Below are positions 23,796 through 30,653 of a stretch of DNA of 46,294 nt, piece after piece (the stretch's first letter is position 1; every line of letters starts with the position of its first letter). The position numbers and the translations under genes are program-made. A model generated the notes under the pieces. The model was not told where the DNA came from. It made no database searches and saw nothing but the letters and a program-made list of their open reading frames with translations. Origin of the DNA: Andeanibacterium sp035497315 (GTDB lineage Bacteria; Pseudomonadota; Alphaproteobacteria; Sphingomonadales; Sphingomonadaceae); contig DATJDU010000074.1 in assembly GCA_035497315.1 (NCBI GenBank), positions 1 to 46,294 on the forward strand, in the 5' to 3' direction.

Positions 23796-24080
23796 TCAGC
23801 CGATATCGCCGATCACGCCGCCTTTGGTAAGGCAATCGCCGGCCGCCATGGCCTTGAAGCCCTGGCCCTTGCACGAATTCATGCCCTTGCATTCGTGAGC
23901 GGTGGTCTTGCAATCGGCCTGACCCTTGCAACTGTTTACGCCGTAGCAGTGAACCGTGTCAGCCTTGCCCACTGCCGCGCCAGCGCTCCCGGCGGGCGGA
24001 TTGGCGGCATTGGCCATCGAGGCGAGGGCAAGAAGGGCGGCACTTGCCGCAAGGCCGGCACCGGTGCGAGTAATCGTCAT
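23796..24080 (-). CDS. bufA2: BufA2-family bufferin precursor
   Basis: A 94-residue exported peptide. The signal peptide GLAASAALLALASMANA is followed by a core with six cysteines: HCYGVNSCKGQADC, then ECKGMNSCKGQGF and GDCLTKGG. The CYGxNxCKG...CxGxNxCKGxGF pattern is that of periplasmic bufferin-type metallophores of the BufA2 group, which bind copper after MNIO modification. It heads the operon with bufB and bufC and is preceded by a SigF-type promoter (24129-24155). Its pattern differs from the bufA1 precursor encoded divergently. Modification of specific cysteines is inferred from the family. Confidence 0.82.
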   Translation of the reverse strand: MTITRTGAGLAASAALLALASMANAANPPAGSAGAAVGKADTVHCYGVNSCKGQADCKTTAHECKGMNSCKGQGFKAMAAGDCLTKGGVIGDIG

Positions 24081-24128
24081 GGCATAATCTCCAATGATTG
24101 CGTGATGCCGACAAGCGGCACTGGCTGG

Positions 24129-24155
24129 TTCGCTGACATCGGCGCAGAGGTTACA
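24129..24155 (-). promoter_or_regulatory. SigF-type promoter for bufA2-bufB-bufC
   Basis: Read on the minus strand: TGTAACC, exactly 16 bases, CGAA. This is the promoter form reported for Caulobacter SigF (GTAACC-N16-CGAA). It lies about 50 bases upstream of the bufA2 start and mirrors the promoter at 24177-24203. Confidence 0.8.
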
Positions 24156-24176
24156 AAAAAGAAAATCGCGAGGGAT

Positions 24177-24203
24177 TGTAACCTGCCCGGCTCATCCGCC
24201 GAA
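24177..24203 (+). promoter_or_regulatory. SigF-type promoter for bufA1-doxX-sigF-nrsF
   Basis: TGTAACC (24177-24183), 16 bases, CGAA (24200-24203), 35 bases before the bufA1 start. Motif and spacing are identical to the divergent promoter, with the two -35 elements only 21 bases apart. This indicates autoregulation of the sigF operon together with both precursors. Confidence 0.83.
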
Positions 24204-24238
24204 CCTGAAGCAATCAAGGCAGAAATCAGGAGATATCC

Positions 24239-24514
24239 ATGTCCCGTCAGCTTTCGACCTTCACTCTTGCTGCAGCGGCTGCGGCCATTGCCGCCGCTGG
24301 CCATGCCCATGCGGCGGACAAGCCGAAGATGGAAAAATGCTATGGTGTCGCCAAGGCTGGTCAGAATGATTGTGCCGCCGGGCCCGGGACAAGTTGCGCC
24401 GGCACATCAACCCGCGACTATCAGGGCAATGCCTGGAAGCTGGTGCCGCAGGGAAGTTGCGCCGAGATTCAGACACCCAAGGGCAAGGGCTCGCTGACCC
24501 CGATCGAGCGTTGA
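24239..24514 (+). CDS. bufA1: BufA1-family bufferin precursor (DUF2282)
   Basis: A 91-residue exported peptide. The signal peptide ends at GHAHA, and the core has the DUF2282 pattern KCYGVAKAGQNDCAAGPGTS, CAGTSTRDYQGNAWKLVPQG and SCAEI, with four cysteines. Homologues in Caulobacter are bufferin-1 (GigA), a copper-buffering peptide whose central cysteines become thiooxazoles. AGGAG precedes the ATG. Unlike Caulobacter, no MNIO gene follows; the next gene is DoxX, and the enzyme pair lies in the divergent operon. Confidence 0.87.
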   Translation: MSRQLSTFTLAAAAAAIAAAGHAHAADKPKMEKCYGVAKAGQNDCAAGPGTSCAGTSTRDYQGNAWKLVPQGSCAEIQTPKGKGSLTPIER

Positions 24515-24518
24515 ACCG

Positions 24519-24977
24519 ATGGCGCCGCTCGTCGCAACCTGCAGCCGCATCGGCACGCTTCTGTCTTCCCGTTGGATGGAGGGGATTGCCCTGCTGCTGA
24601 CCCGGGTTGCGCTGGGAGGTGTTTTCTGGCGTTCAGGCCAGACCAAGGTCGTTGAAGGGAGCTGGCTGGAGATTAGCGATTCAGCGCGTTTCCTGTTCGA
24701 AACCGAATATTCCGGCGTGCCCTTGCCCCCTGACATCGCCGCGACTCTTGCCACTTGGGGGGAACATCTCTTCCCGGTGCTGCTGGCGATTGGCCTTGTC
24801 ACCCGGCTTTCGGCCCTCGCTCTGTTGGGGATGACACTGACGATCCAGATCTTCGTCTATCCGGAGGCCTGGTGGCCAACCCATTCGCTCTGGGCGGCCA
24901 TGTGTCTGGTGCTTCTTGCACGGGGAGGAGGCGTCTTCAGCATGGATGCGCTGATCCTGAGATTGAGCGGCAGATGA
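24519..24977 (+). CDS. DoxX-family membrane protein (BufD/GigD-like)
   Basis: A 152-residue inner-membrane protein with four hydrophobic helices. LLLTRVALGGVFWRSGQTKV in the first helix and ATLATWGEHLFPVLLAIGLV, then TRLSALALLGMTLTIQIFVY, are typical of DoxX proteins that accompany bufferin genes. It starts 4 bp after bufA1 and overlaps the sigma factor gene by 4 bp. A role in redox or export support for bufferin maturation is suggested by constant association, not proven. Confidence 0.8.
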   Translation: MAPLVATCSRIGTLLSSRWMEGIALLLTRVALGGVFWRSGQTKVVEGSWLEISDSARFLFETEYSGVPLPPDIAATLATWGEHLFPVLLAIGLVTRLSALALLGMTLTIQIFVYPEAWWPTHSLWAAMCLVLLARGGGVFSMDALILRLSGR

Positions 24978-25507
24978 AGGCTGACGAGCAGACGCTGTGC
25001 CGCCTCATGGCACTCGCCCAGAAGGGGGATCGCCAAGCCTATGCGGCGCTGCTGGCGGAATGCATGATCTGGCTCAGGCGCTATTTTCGCAACCGCATCG
25101 CACCGGCTCAGCTGGACGATCTGGTGCAGGAGGTGCTGCTCTCGCTCCATCGCAAGCTTGCCAGCTACGATCCCGCGCAACCCTTCCTCCCATGGCTTGC
25201 CGCGATTGCACGCTATCGCTGGATTGATCAACTGCGCCGCGGTTATCGGTTGCGCGAAGTGCCCGTGGATGATCATGGGCATTCCGCCGACGACGTGGAA
25301 CAGGAAGTCGCGTCAGCGCGCATCAGCCTTGAGCGTCTGTTCGAACAATTGCCGGAAGGGCAGGCCCGCGCCATCCGGCTTGTGAAGATCGACGGGCAAT
25401 CAGTCAGCGAGGCCGCTCGCCTCTGTGGTCAGAGCGAATCTCTGGTGAAAGTGAATATCCATCGTGGCCTAAGGCGGCTTTCCGCGCTGGTCGAGAAGGC
25501 AGGTTGA
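24974..25507 (+). CDS. sigF: ECF sigma factor, SigF type
   Basis: A 177-residue extracytoplasmic-function sigma factor. Region 2 runs through DDLVQEVLLSLHRKLASYDP and PFLPWLAAIARYRWIDQLRR; region 4 contains LPEGQARAIRLVKIDGQSVS and SEAARLCGQSESLVKVNIHR. It is followed by its cognate-type anti-sigma factor NrsF and preceded by bufA1 and doxX, the order seen in Caulobacter. It overlaps doxX by ATGA, which fixes the start at 24974. It most likely recognises the two TGTAACC-N16-CGAA promoters between the buf operons. Confidence 0.9.
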   Translation: MKADEQTLCRLMALAQKGDRQAYAALLAECMIWLRRYFRNRIAPAQLDDLVQEVLLSLHRKLASYDPAQPFLPWLAAIARYRWIDQLRRGYRLREVPVDDHGHSADDVEQEVASARISLERLFEQLPEGQARAIRLVKIDGQSVSEAARLCGQSESLVKVNIHRGLRRLSALVEKAG

Positions 25508-25511
25508 TCCC

Positions 25512-26150
25512 ATGCGCGACACTGATTCCCGCCTCATCGAAACACTCGTCGGCCAGCTCGAATCCGTTCGGCCAATTAAGTGGCGCCATGGCGCGCTGCT
25601 GACGCTGGCGGCCCTGGGCGCCACCATCTTCGTGGTCGTTTTGCTTATGGGCCGGCGCGATCAATTGCTGATCGGCGAGTTTTCCGCGCTGTTCGTAATC
25701 ACGCAGGGCCTGCTTCTGGTGCTGGGAGCTTCGGCAGCGAGCGCGGTCGTCGCCATGGCCAATCCTCAGGTGGGGGCTAGCCATGATGGCCCGAAATGGG
25801 CGCTCGCCACGGTGGCGCTGCTGCCGCTGACCGCCATTGTCACCGCTGTCGCGCAAGGGGCAGGCCCGGCCTATCCAGCTATGGAGGACCTGCATTGCGC
25901 CGCTGCGGGCTGTGCCTTTTCCGGCCTGATCGCGGTTACGCTCTTCCTCTGGCTTCGGCGCGGCGCGCCTGTCTTGCTCGAAAAAGCGGGATTCAATCTC
26001 GGCGTGGCGGCCGGTTCCCTGGGCGTGTTCGCTCATGGCCTGTCATGCCCGCTGGAGACGATGACGCATCTCGGCATCTGGCATGTACTGCCGGTGGTGG
26101 TCACGGCCTTGCTGGGACGGCTTGTCGTCCCTCGCCTGCTGCGCTGGTAG
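25512..26150 (+). CDS. nrsF: NrsF (DUF1109) membrane anti-sigma factor
   Basis: A 212-residue protein with six hydrophobic segments and a short cytoplasmic N-terminus (RDTDSRLIETLVGQLESVRP) that would hold SigF. Two conserved cysteine/histidine spots face the periplasm or membrane: DLHCAAAGC and HGLSCPLETMTHLGIWH. In Caulobacter, metal or redox action on such cysteines releases SigF. It begins 4 bp after sigF. No terminator is obvious afterwards; the 193 bp to the tRNA contain nothing I can name. Confidence 0.85.
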   Translation: MRDTDSRLIETLVGQLESVRPIKWRHGALLTLAALGATIFVVVLLMGRRDQLLIGEFSALFVITQGLLLVLGASAASAVVAMANPQVGASHDGPKWALATVALLPLTAIVTAVAQGAGPAYPAMEDLHCAAAGCAFSGLIAVTLFLWLRRGAPVLLEKAGFNLGVAAGSLGVFAHGLSCPLETMTHLGIWHVLPVVVTALLGRLVVPRLLRW

Positions 26151-26343
26151 CGGGCACTTCGGCTCGTCAATCGGCCCAGCTCATCAATGGGTGTCGTTGA
26201 GGGCGGGGCAGGGGCTGGCTCAGCGCAATATGGGCCGAGCTCTGGAAGAGCCCTTGCATGGCATCGGACTGCCGCACCACCTGCTACAGCTCACGGCGAC
26301 AATGGATGAAGCAAAGTCGCAGGTTTCTGCGATTTTCTGAAGC

Positions 26344-26418
26344 TGGCTGGGGCGGCAGGATTCGAACCTGCGAATGCCGGTACCAAAAACCGGTGCCTTA
26401 CCACTTGGCGACGCCCCA
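26344..26418 (-). tRNA. tRNA-Gln (anticodon TTG)
   Basis: The minus strand folds as a complete cloverleaf. The acceptor TGGGGCG pairs with CGCCCCA, the anticodon arm is ACCGG-TTTTTGG-TACCGG with TTG, and the T arm is GCAGG-TTCGAAT-CCTGC. The discriminator is G and the CCA tail is encoded. Confidence 0.95.
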
Positions 26419-26443
26419 GCAGCGCCCCCGGCTGCGCCGTGCG

Positions 26444-26487
26444 GCGCATGGGTGAGGCGCCCCTATAGCGGGGCTTCACCCATGCGC
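26444..26487. terminator. Long hairpin between the GST gene and tRNA-Gln
   Basis: GCGCATGGGTGA pairs perfectly with TCACCCATGCGC over 12 bp, and CCCC pairs with GGGG near the loop TATAGC. It lies just after the GST stop codon (minus strand) and before the tRNA. No U run; a terminator or processing stem. Confidence 0.5.
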
Positions 26488-26510
26488 AAGGTGCTATGCT
26501 CGGGCAGTTG

Positions 26511-27383
26511 TTACAGCAGGTCGGGGCGCTTGCGGACCGGATCGAACAACGACTGGTCGAGAGCGTCGAAATCGGCGGCGGAGTGACGCTCTGCCATGGC
26601 CTGGGTGTTGACCAGACGGCCGCGAATGGCGCCCGGGCGAGCGTCGATCGTGCGAATCCAGCGGCCGACATTCTCATACTCGTCGAGGCTCAGGAAAATA
26701 TCGCAGCGGTTGTAGGCGCCGTGATAGAGGTTCCCCAGCCAAGTATAGGCGGCGATATCGGCAATGGTATAATCCGCGCCGGCGAGATATTCACTCTTGC
26801 CCAGCTGCATATCCGCGACGGCGAACAGGCGCTTGGTTTCCATCGCATAGCGATCGATCGGATATTTGTAGCGTTCCGGGGCATAGACATAGAAGTGCCC
26901 GAAACCGCCGCCCATGAAGGGAGCGCTGCCCATCTGCCACATCAGCCAGCTGAAGGTTTCGGCGCGGGCGGGCTGGGTCTTGGGCAGGAGATAGTCGAAC
27001 TTCTCCGCCAGATGGAGCAGGATGGAACCGGATTCGAATACGCGGAACCGCTCCGGCCCGGACTTGTCGAGCAAGGCGGGAATCTTGGAATTGGGGTTAA
27101 GCTCCACGAAGCCCGACCAGAACTGGTTGCCTTCGAAGATCTTGATCAACCATGCGTCATATTCCGCTTCGGAAAAGCCGGCTTCCAGCAATTCTTCGAA
27201 CATGATGGTGGCTTTCACTCCGTTGGGAGTTCCGAGCGAATAGAGCTGGAAGGGGTGGTCTCCCTCGGGCAGCACATGCTCCTCGCGCGCACCGGCGGTG
27301 GGGCGGTTGATCCCGGCGAACTGGCCGCCATTTTCGGGATCGAAGGTCCAGACCTTGGGTGGAACGTAAGTGTCGTCGGACAT
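26511..27383 (-). CDS. yghU: YghU-type glutathione S-transferase / disulfide oxidoreductase
   Basis: A 290-residue protein, close to E. coli YghU (288). It has the typical long N-terminal extension (PPKVWTFDPENGGQFAGINR) before the thioredoxin-like domain (FQLYSLGTPNGVKATIMFEE). FVELNPNSKIPALLDKSG is the glutathione-binding loop, and the C-terminal helical domain includes FGHFYVYAPERYKYPIDRYA. The family binds two glutathione molecules and has disulfide-bond reductase activity. The start at 27383 follows AGGAGAG; an upstream start at 27479 adds a non-conserved tail. Standing alone, it is a general thiol-redox enzyme. Confidence 0.87.
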   Translation of the reverse strand: MSDDTYVPPKVWTFDPENGGQFAGINRPTAGAREEHVLPEGDHPFQLYSLGTPNGVKATIMFEELLEAGFSEAEYDAWLIKIFEGNQFWSGFVELNPNSKIPALLDKSGPERFRVFESGSILLHLAEKFDYLLPKTQPARAETFSWLMWQMGSAPFMGGGFGHFYVYAPERYKYPIDRYAMETKRLFAVADMQLGKSEYLAGADYTIADIAAYTWLGNLYHGAYNRCDIFLSLDEYENVGRWIRTIDARPGAIRGRLVNTQAMAERHSAADFDALDQSLFDPVRKRPDLL

Positions 27384-27489
27384 GGCGAGGCTCTCCTGCG
27401 AGGGGTTCGTTGACTCTGTCGCGGTAGATGGAACTGCGGAAGGCAGAGGGCAAGTGATGGTTTGCTTGGGCTGCGCCAAGTTGGGGTTT

Positions 27490-27816
27490 TCAGCCCTTGA
27501 GCGCCTTTGTCAGTGCCTCCAGCGCGGCGCCTTGTGCGCCGGATTCCGCCATTTCCACTACCTTGCGATAGGCCTCGCGCATCTCGCGGCCAAGCTCGGT
27601 CACCTTCGCGCCGGCCTGCTGCCCGCCGCCGGGATGGGTTTCCACCAGCGGCTGCGCAAAGCAGCGGTTCATCGCATCCACCAGCATCCAGGCACGGCGA
27701 TAGCTCATGCCCATGGCACGCCCCGCCGCCGAGATGGACCCCGTCGCCTCGATCGCATCGAGCAGGTCCGCCTTGCCGGGCCCCATGGCGATTTCCTCGC
27801 CCACATAGAGCTGCAA
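27490..27816 (-). CDS. ModE-like winged-helix regulator without a molybdate domain
   Basis: A protein of about 108 residues with the ModE N-terminal fold: EEIAMGPGKADLLDAIEATG, then SISAAGRAMGMSYRRAWMLV as the recognition segment, and PGGGQQAGAKVTELGREM as the wing. The C-terminal TOBE/Mop domains that bind molybdate in E. coli ModE are missing, as in several alphaproteobacterial relatives. The start is uncertain. The only usual start codon is a TTG at 27816 with no ribosome-binding site, while family members have several more residues (here KLKLK in frame upstream) and GGGAGA lies before an ATC. It probably controls the Mo-box at 28415-28438. Confidence 0.75.
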   Translation of the reverse strand: MQLYVGEEIAMGPGKADLLDAIEATGSISAAGRAMGMSYRRAWMLVDAMNRCFAQPLVETHPGGGQQAGAKVTELGREMREAYRKVVEMAESGAQGAALEALTKALKG

Positions 27817-27894
27817 TTTGAGCTTGAGCTTTGCGATCGGCCGTCTCCCGTCTGACCGGCGCAGACTAGCCGATCGCGCGGCGGATTGCAGCCG

Positions 27895-28398
27895 TCAGGG
27901 CGCCTTTATCATCAGCCTGCTGGTATCGACCTGAGCGGCCGACAATTCCAGGCGATAGGCGCCAGGCTTCAGCGGAAAATACACGATCTTGCCGATGCCA
28001 GAGCAATCCGGCCCGTGGCCATGGGCGGAGGATTCCACCACGCCGTCCGGCCCGATAACGTCGATCCACATCGGATCGCCCACCGTGATCAGATAGGTGC
28101 CTTCAACCGGGGCAGTGAAGGTCAGCACCGCGCCCATGCTGCCTTCGGGCAGTTCCTTGCCGTCGAAACCCGTCAGCGGCACTTGCTCCACCGGAGCGAG
28201 GGTGAAGCGCCATGCCGTGCCTGCCGCAATGGCCCCATCCTGCGGTGCGGGGGAAGGACTTTCCCACCCGGCCCATTCGGCGGGAACGGGCACTGGCGCC
28301 TCGCATTTCGGGGGCTGCCATTCCTTTTCGGCAGCGATAGCCGGGGCGGGGAAAAGCAGCGCTGCCAGCGCTGCGGAAATCAGGTAACGGGGGACCAA
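27895..28398 (-). CDS. Exported hypothetical protein
   Basis: A 167-residue protein with a clear signal peptide (LISAALAALLFPAPAIA, then AEKE). The mature part contains a beta-rich domain: WRFTLAPVEQVPLTGFDGKE, GTYLITVGDPMWIDVIGPDG and KIVYFPLKPGAYRLELSAAQ. It has two cysteines (PPKCEAP, GPDCSGIG). I do not recognise an enzyme motif. It is divergent from modA, and the Mo-box in the 76-bp gap lies close to both start codons, so it may be under molybdate control. A periplasmic accessory to metal or anion handling is possible. Confidence 0.7.
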   Translation of the reverse strand: MVPRYLISAALAALLFPAPAIAAEKEWQPPKCEAPVPVPAEWAGWESPSPAPQDGAIAAGTAWRFTLAPVEQVPLTGFDGKELPEGSMGAVLTFTAPVEGTYLITVGDPMWIDVIGPDGVVESSAHGHGPDCSGIGKIVYFPLKPGAYRLELSAAQVDTSRLMIKAP

Positions 28399-28414
28399 GG
28401 ATGTGCTCCTGCCT

Positions 28415-28438
28415 TGCTATATCGCGATGTATATAGCA
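28415..28438. promoter_or_regulatory. Mo-box (ModE-type operator)
   Basis: TGCTATAT-N8-ATATAGCA, a perfect 8-bp-arm palindrome in the gap between the exported hypothetical gene and modA. It closely resembles ModE operators (CGCTATAT and TATATAGC halves). It would allow molybdate-dependent control of both directions. Confidence 0.75.
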
Positions 28439-28474
28439 TTGCCGCATGGCAATGCGTCAACCGGAAGGACAATC

Positions 28475-29257
28475 ATGCGCCGCCTTTTCGCCCGTTTCCT
28501 GCCCATTCTGGCTGCGTGCCTGCTGGCGGCCTGTTCCGGCGGGAAGGAGGAGGCGAAGGGCCCCATCGTGCTGGCCGCTTCCAGCCTGCAGGAATCGCTG
28601 GAGGAAGTTGCCGATGGCTGGGTGAATGAAGGCCATCCCCGCCCGGTGCTGAGCTTCGCAGCGACTTCGGCGCTTGCCCGCCAGATCGAACAGGGCGCCC
28701 CGGCCGATCTGTTCCTCTCTGCAGATGAGGACTGGATGGACAAGCTGGAGCAAAAGCAGCTGATCCAGCCGGGCACGCGCAAGACCCTGCTGGGCAACAC
28801 CCTGGTGCTGATCGCGCCCGCGAGTGCCAAGGGGCAGGTGGACCTTACCGATGCGCAGGCCTTCGCGGCGGCTTTGGGCAAGGGCCCGCTGGCCGTGGCC
28901 GACCCCGATGCGGTTCCCGCCGGCAAATATGCGAGGGCGGCCCTTACCACGCTCAACCTGTGGTCCAGCACCGAAGGCAAGCTGGCGCGGGCGGAAAATG
29001 TCCGCGCGGCGATGGCGCTGGTGGAGCGGGGGGAGGCGCCGCTGGGCGTAGTCTATGGCAGCGACGCCATGGCGAGCGCCAAGGTGCGCGTTGTCGCGAC
29101 TTTCCCTGAAAACAGCCATCCGCCGATCCTCTATCCCGTTGGGCAGATCAAGGGTTCGGCCAATGCCGAAGCAGGGGCATTCCGCGACTATCTGCAGGGC
29201 GATGCGGCCATGGGCGTGTTCCGCCGCCACGGCTTCACCGCCGCAGCGATGGATTGA
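28475..29257 (+). CDS. modA: Molybdate ABC transporter substrate-binding protein
   Basis: A 260-residue periplasmic binding lipoprotein (lipobox LAAC after ARFLPILAACL). The anion-binding start LAASSLQESLEEVADGW and the segment LSFAATSALARQIEQGAPAD, then LFLSADEDWMDKL, are typical of ModA, as is LGVVYGSDAMA near the end. GGAAGGA precedes the ATG at 28475. It is first of modA-modB-modC and directly after the Mo-box. It binds molybdate or tungstate for import, feeding molybdenum cofactor synthesis. Confidence 0.92.
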   Translation: MRRLFARFLPILAACLLAACSGGKEEAKGPIVLAASSLQESLEEVADGWVNEGHPRPVLSFAATSALARQIEQGAPADLFLSADEDWMDKLEQKQLIQPGTRKTLLGNTLVLIAPASAKGQVDLTDAQAFAAALGKGPLAVADPDAVPAGKYARAALTTLNLWSSTEGKLARAENVRAAMALVERGEAPLGVVYGSDAMASAKVRVVATFPENSHPPILYPVGQIKGSANAEAGAFRDYLQGDAAMGVFRRHGFTAAAMD

Positions 29258-29275
29258 GGCGGAAGGCAGGCGGCA

Positions 29276-29983
29276 ATGCTGTTGAGCGCAAGTGAATGGG
29301 CAATCGTGGCCCTGTCGCTCAAGGTCAGCCTTGTGGCCATGGCCGCGACGCTGCCGGTTGCCTATACGCTGGCCTGGCTGCTGGCGCGCAAGCGGTTTCC
29401 CGGTATCCTGCTGCTTGATGCGCTGGTGCATCTGCCGCTGGTGGTGCCCCCGGTGGTGACCGGCTGGCTGCTGCTGATCCTGTTCGGCCGCAACGGCCCG
29501 GTTGGCTCCTTCCTTGAAGATCATCTGGGCATCGTTCTGGTGTTCCGCTGGACCGGCGCGGCGCTGGCGGCTGCGGTGATGGCACTGCCCCTGATGGTCC
29601 GTGCGATCAGGCTTTCGATCGAAAATGTGGACCACCGGCTGGAAGAGGCCGCGCGCACTCTTGGGGCAAGGCCGCTGCACGCTTTCCTCACCGTGACCCT
29701 GCCGCTTTCCGTGCCGGGCATTCTCGCGGGCTGCGTGCTGGGCTTCGCGCGGTCCATCGGCGAATTCGGCGCGACCATCACCTTTGCCTCCAACATTCCG
29801 GGGGAGACGCGCACCTTGCCGCTGGCGATCTATACCGGGCTGCAGATGCCGGGCGGAGAGGTCATGGTGACGCGGCTGGCGCTGATCTCGGTAGGCCTGT
29901 CCATTGCCGCGCTGGTTTCCAGCGAATGGCTGGTGCGGCGCAGCGGGGCCAAGCTGGGGCAGGGAGGCGGGCATGTCCTCTGA
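29276..29983 (+). CDS. modB: Molybdate ABC transporter permease
   Basis: A 235-residue inner-membrane permease with about five to six hydrophobic helices. The ABC-interacting EAA loop is EEAARTLGARPLHAFLTVTL, followed by GFARSIGEFGATITFASNIP, a stretch highly conserved in ModB. It starts 18 bp after modA and overlaps modC by 11 bp. It forms the channel for molybdate. Confidence 0.92.
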   Translation: MLLSASEWAIVALSLKVSLVAMAATLPVAYTLAWLLARKRFPGILLLDALVHLPLVVPPVVTGWLLLILFGRNGPVGSFLEDHLGIVLVFRWTGAALAAAVMALPLMVRAIRLSIENVDHRLEEAARTLGARPLHAFLTVTLPLSVPGILAGCVLGFARSIGEFGATITFASNIPGETRTLPLAIYTGLQMPGGEVMVTRLALISVGLSIAALVSSEWLVRRSGAKLGQGGGHVL

Positions 29984-30611
29984 GCCTTTCTTCGAACTGA
30001 AGCTTGCACGCCGGATCGGCGAGACGCAGATCGAGCTGAATGCCGTTTCCCATGCCCCGCTCACGGCGCTGGTCGGCCCCTCGGGTGCGGGCAAGACGAC
30101 CACGCTCAATTGCATCGCCGGGCTGCTCAAGCCGGAGCGGGGGCGGATCGTGGTCGGCGGCAGGGTGCTGTTCGATTCCGCGCTGAAGATCGATTTGCCG
30201 CCGGAAAAGCGCCGTGTCGGCTATGTGTTCCAGCAGGGGCGGCTGTTCCCGCATCTGAATGTGGCGGCCAATCTTGCCTATGGCGAGAAGCTCCATGGTG
30301 CCGAAGAACGCTGGATCACGCAGGGCGAAGTGGTGGACTTCCTCGGCATCGGTCATTTGCTGGAACGTATGCCTGTCACGCTGTCCGGCGGCGAGGCGCG
30401 CCGGGTCGCCATCGGCCGCGCGCTGCTGTCCGCGCCGAAATTCCTGCTGATGGACGAGCCGCTCACTTCGCTCGACGCGGCGCGGGGCGAGGAAATCCTG
30501 CGGGTGGTGGAACGCATCCGCGACGAACTGGCCCTTCCGGTGCTCTATGTCAGCCATGACATGGCCGAGGTGGAGCGGCTGACGGATAGTGTGATCCGGC
30601 TGGAAGCTTAG
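29973..30611 (+). CDS. modC: Molybdate ABC transporter ATPase, short form
   Basis: A 212-residue ATP-binding subunit with Walker A GPSGAGKTTT, the signature LSGGEARRVAIGRALLSAPK, Walker B FLLMDEPLTSLD and the H-loop YVSHDMAE. E. coli ModC has about 140 further residues forming a TOBE/Mop domain that senses molybdate; this protein ends right after the ATPase domain (VIRLEA). With the short ModE-like regulator, the whole locus lacks any Mop domain. The start at 29973 is inside modB; a reading from 29904 has no support. Confidence 0.9.
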   Translation: MSSEPFFELKLARRIGETQIELNAVSHAPLTALVGPSGAGKTTTLNCIAGLLKPERGRIVVGGRVLFDSALKIDLPPEKRRVGYVFQQGRLFPHLNVAANLAYGEKLHGAEERWITQGEVVDFLGIGHLLERMPVTLSGGEARRVAIGRALLSAPKFLLMDEPLTSLDAARGEEILRVVERIRDELALPVLYVSHDMAEVERLTDSVIRLEA

Positions 30612-30648
30612 GGCCCCTAGGCGTTGGGCGGCGCACCCGCTAGGGGCC
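30612..30648 (+). terminator. Strong hairpin after modC
   Basis: GGCCCCTAG and CTAGGGGCC form a perfect 9-bp stem around an inner GGG/CCC pairing. It begins 1 base after the modC stop and ends 5 bases before the next ATG. Without a U tract it may only limit read-through to the flavoprotein gene. Confidence 0.5.
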
Positions 30649-30653
30649 GTGCC

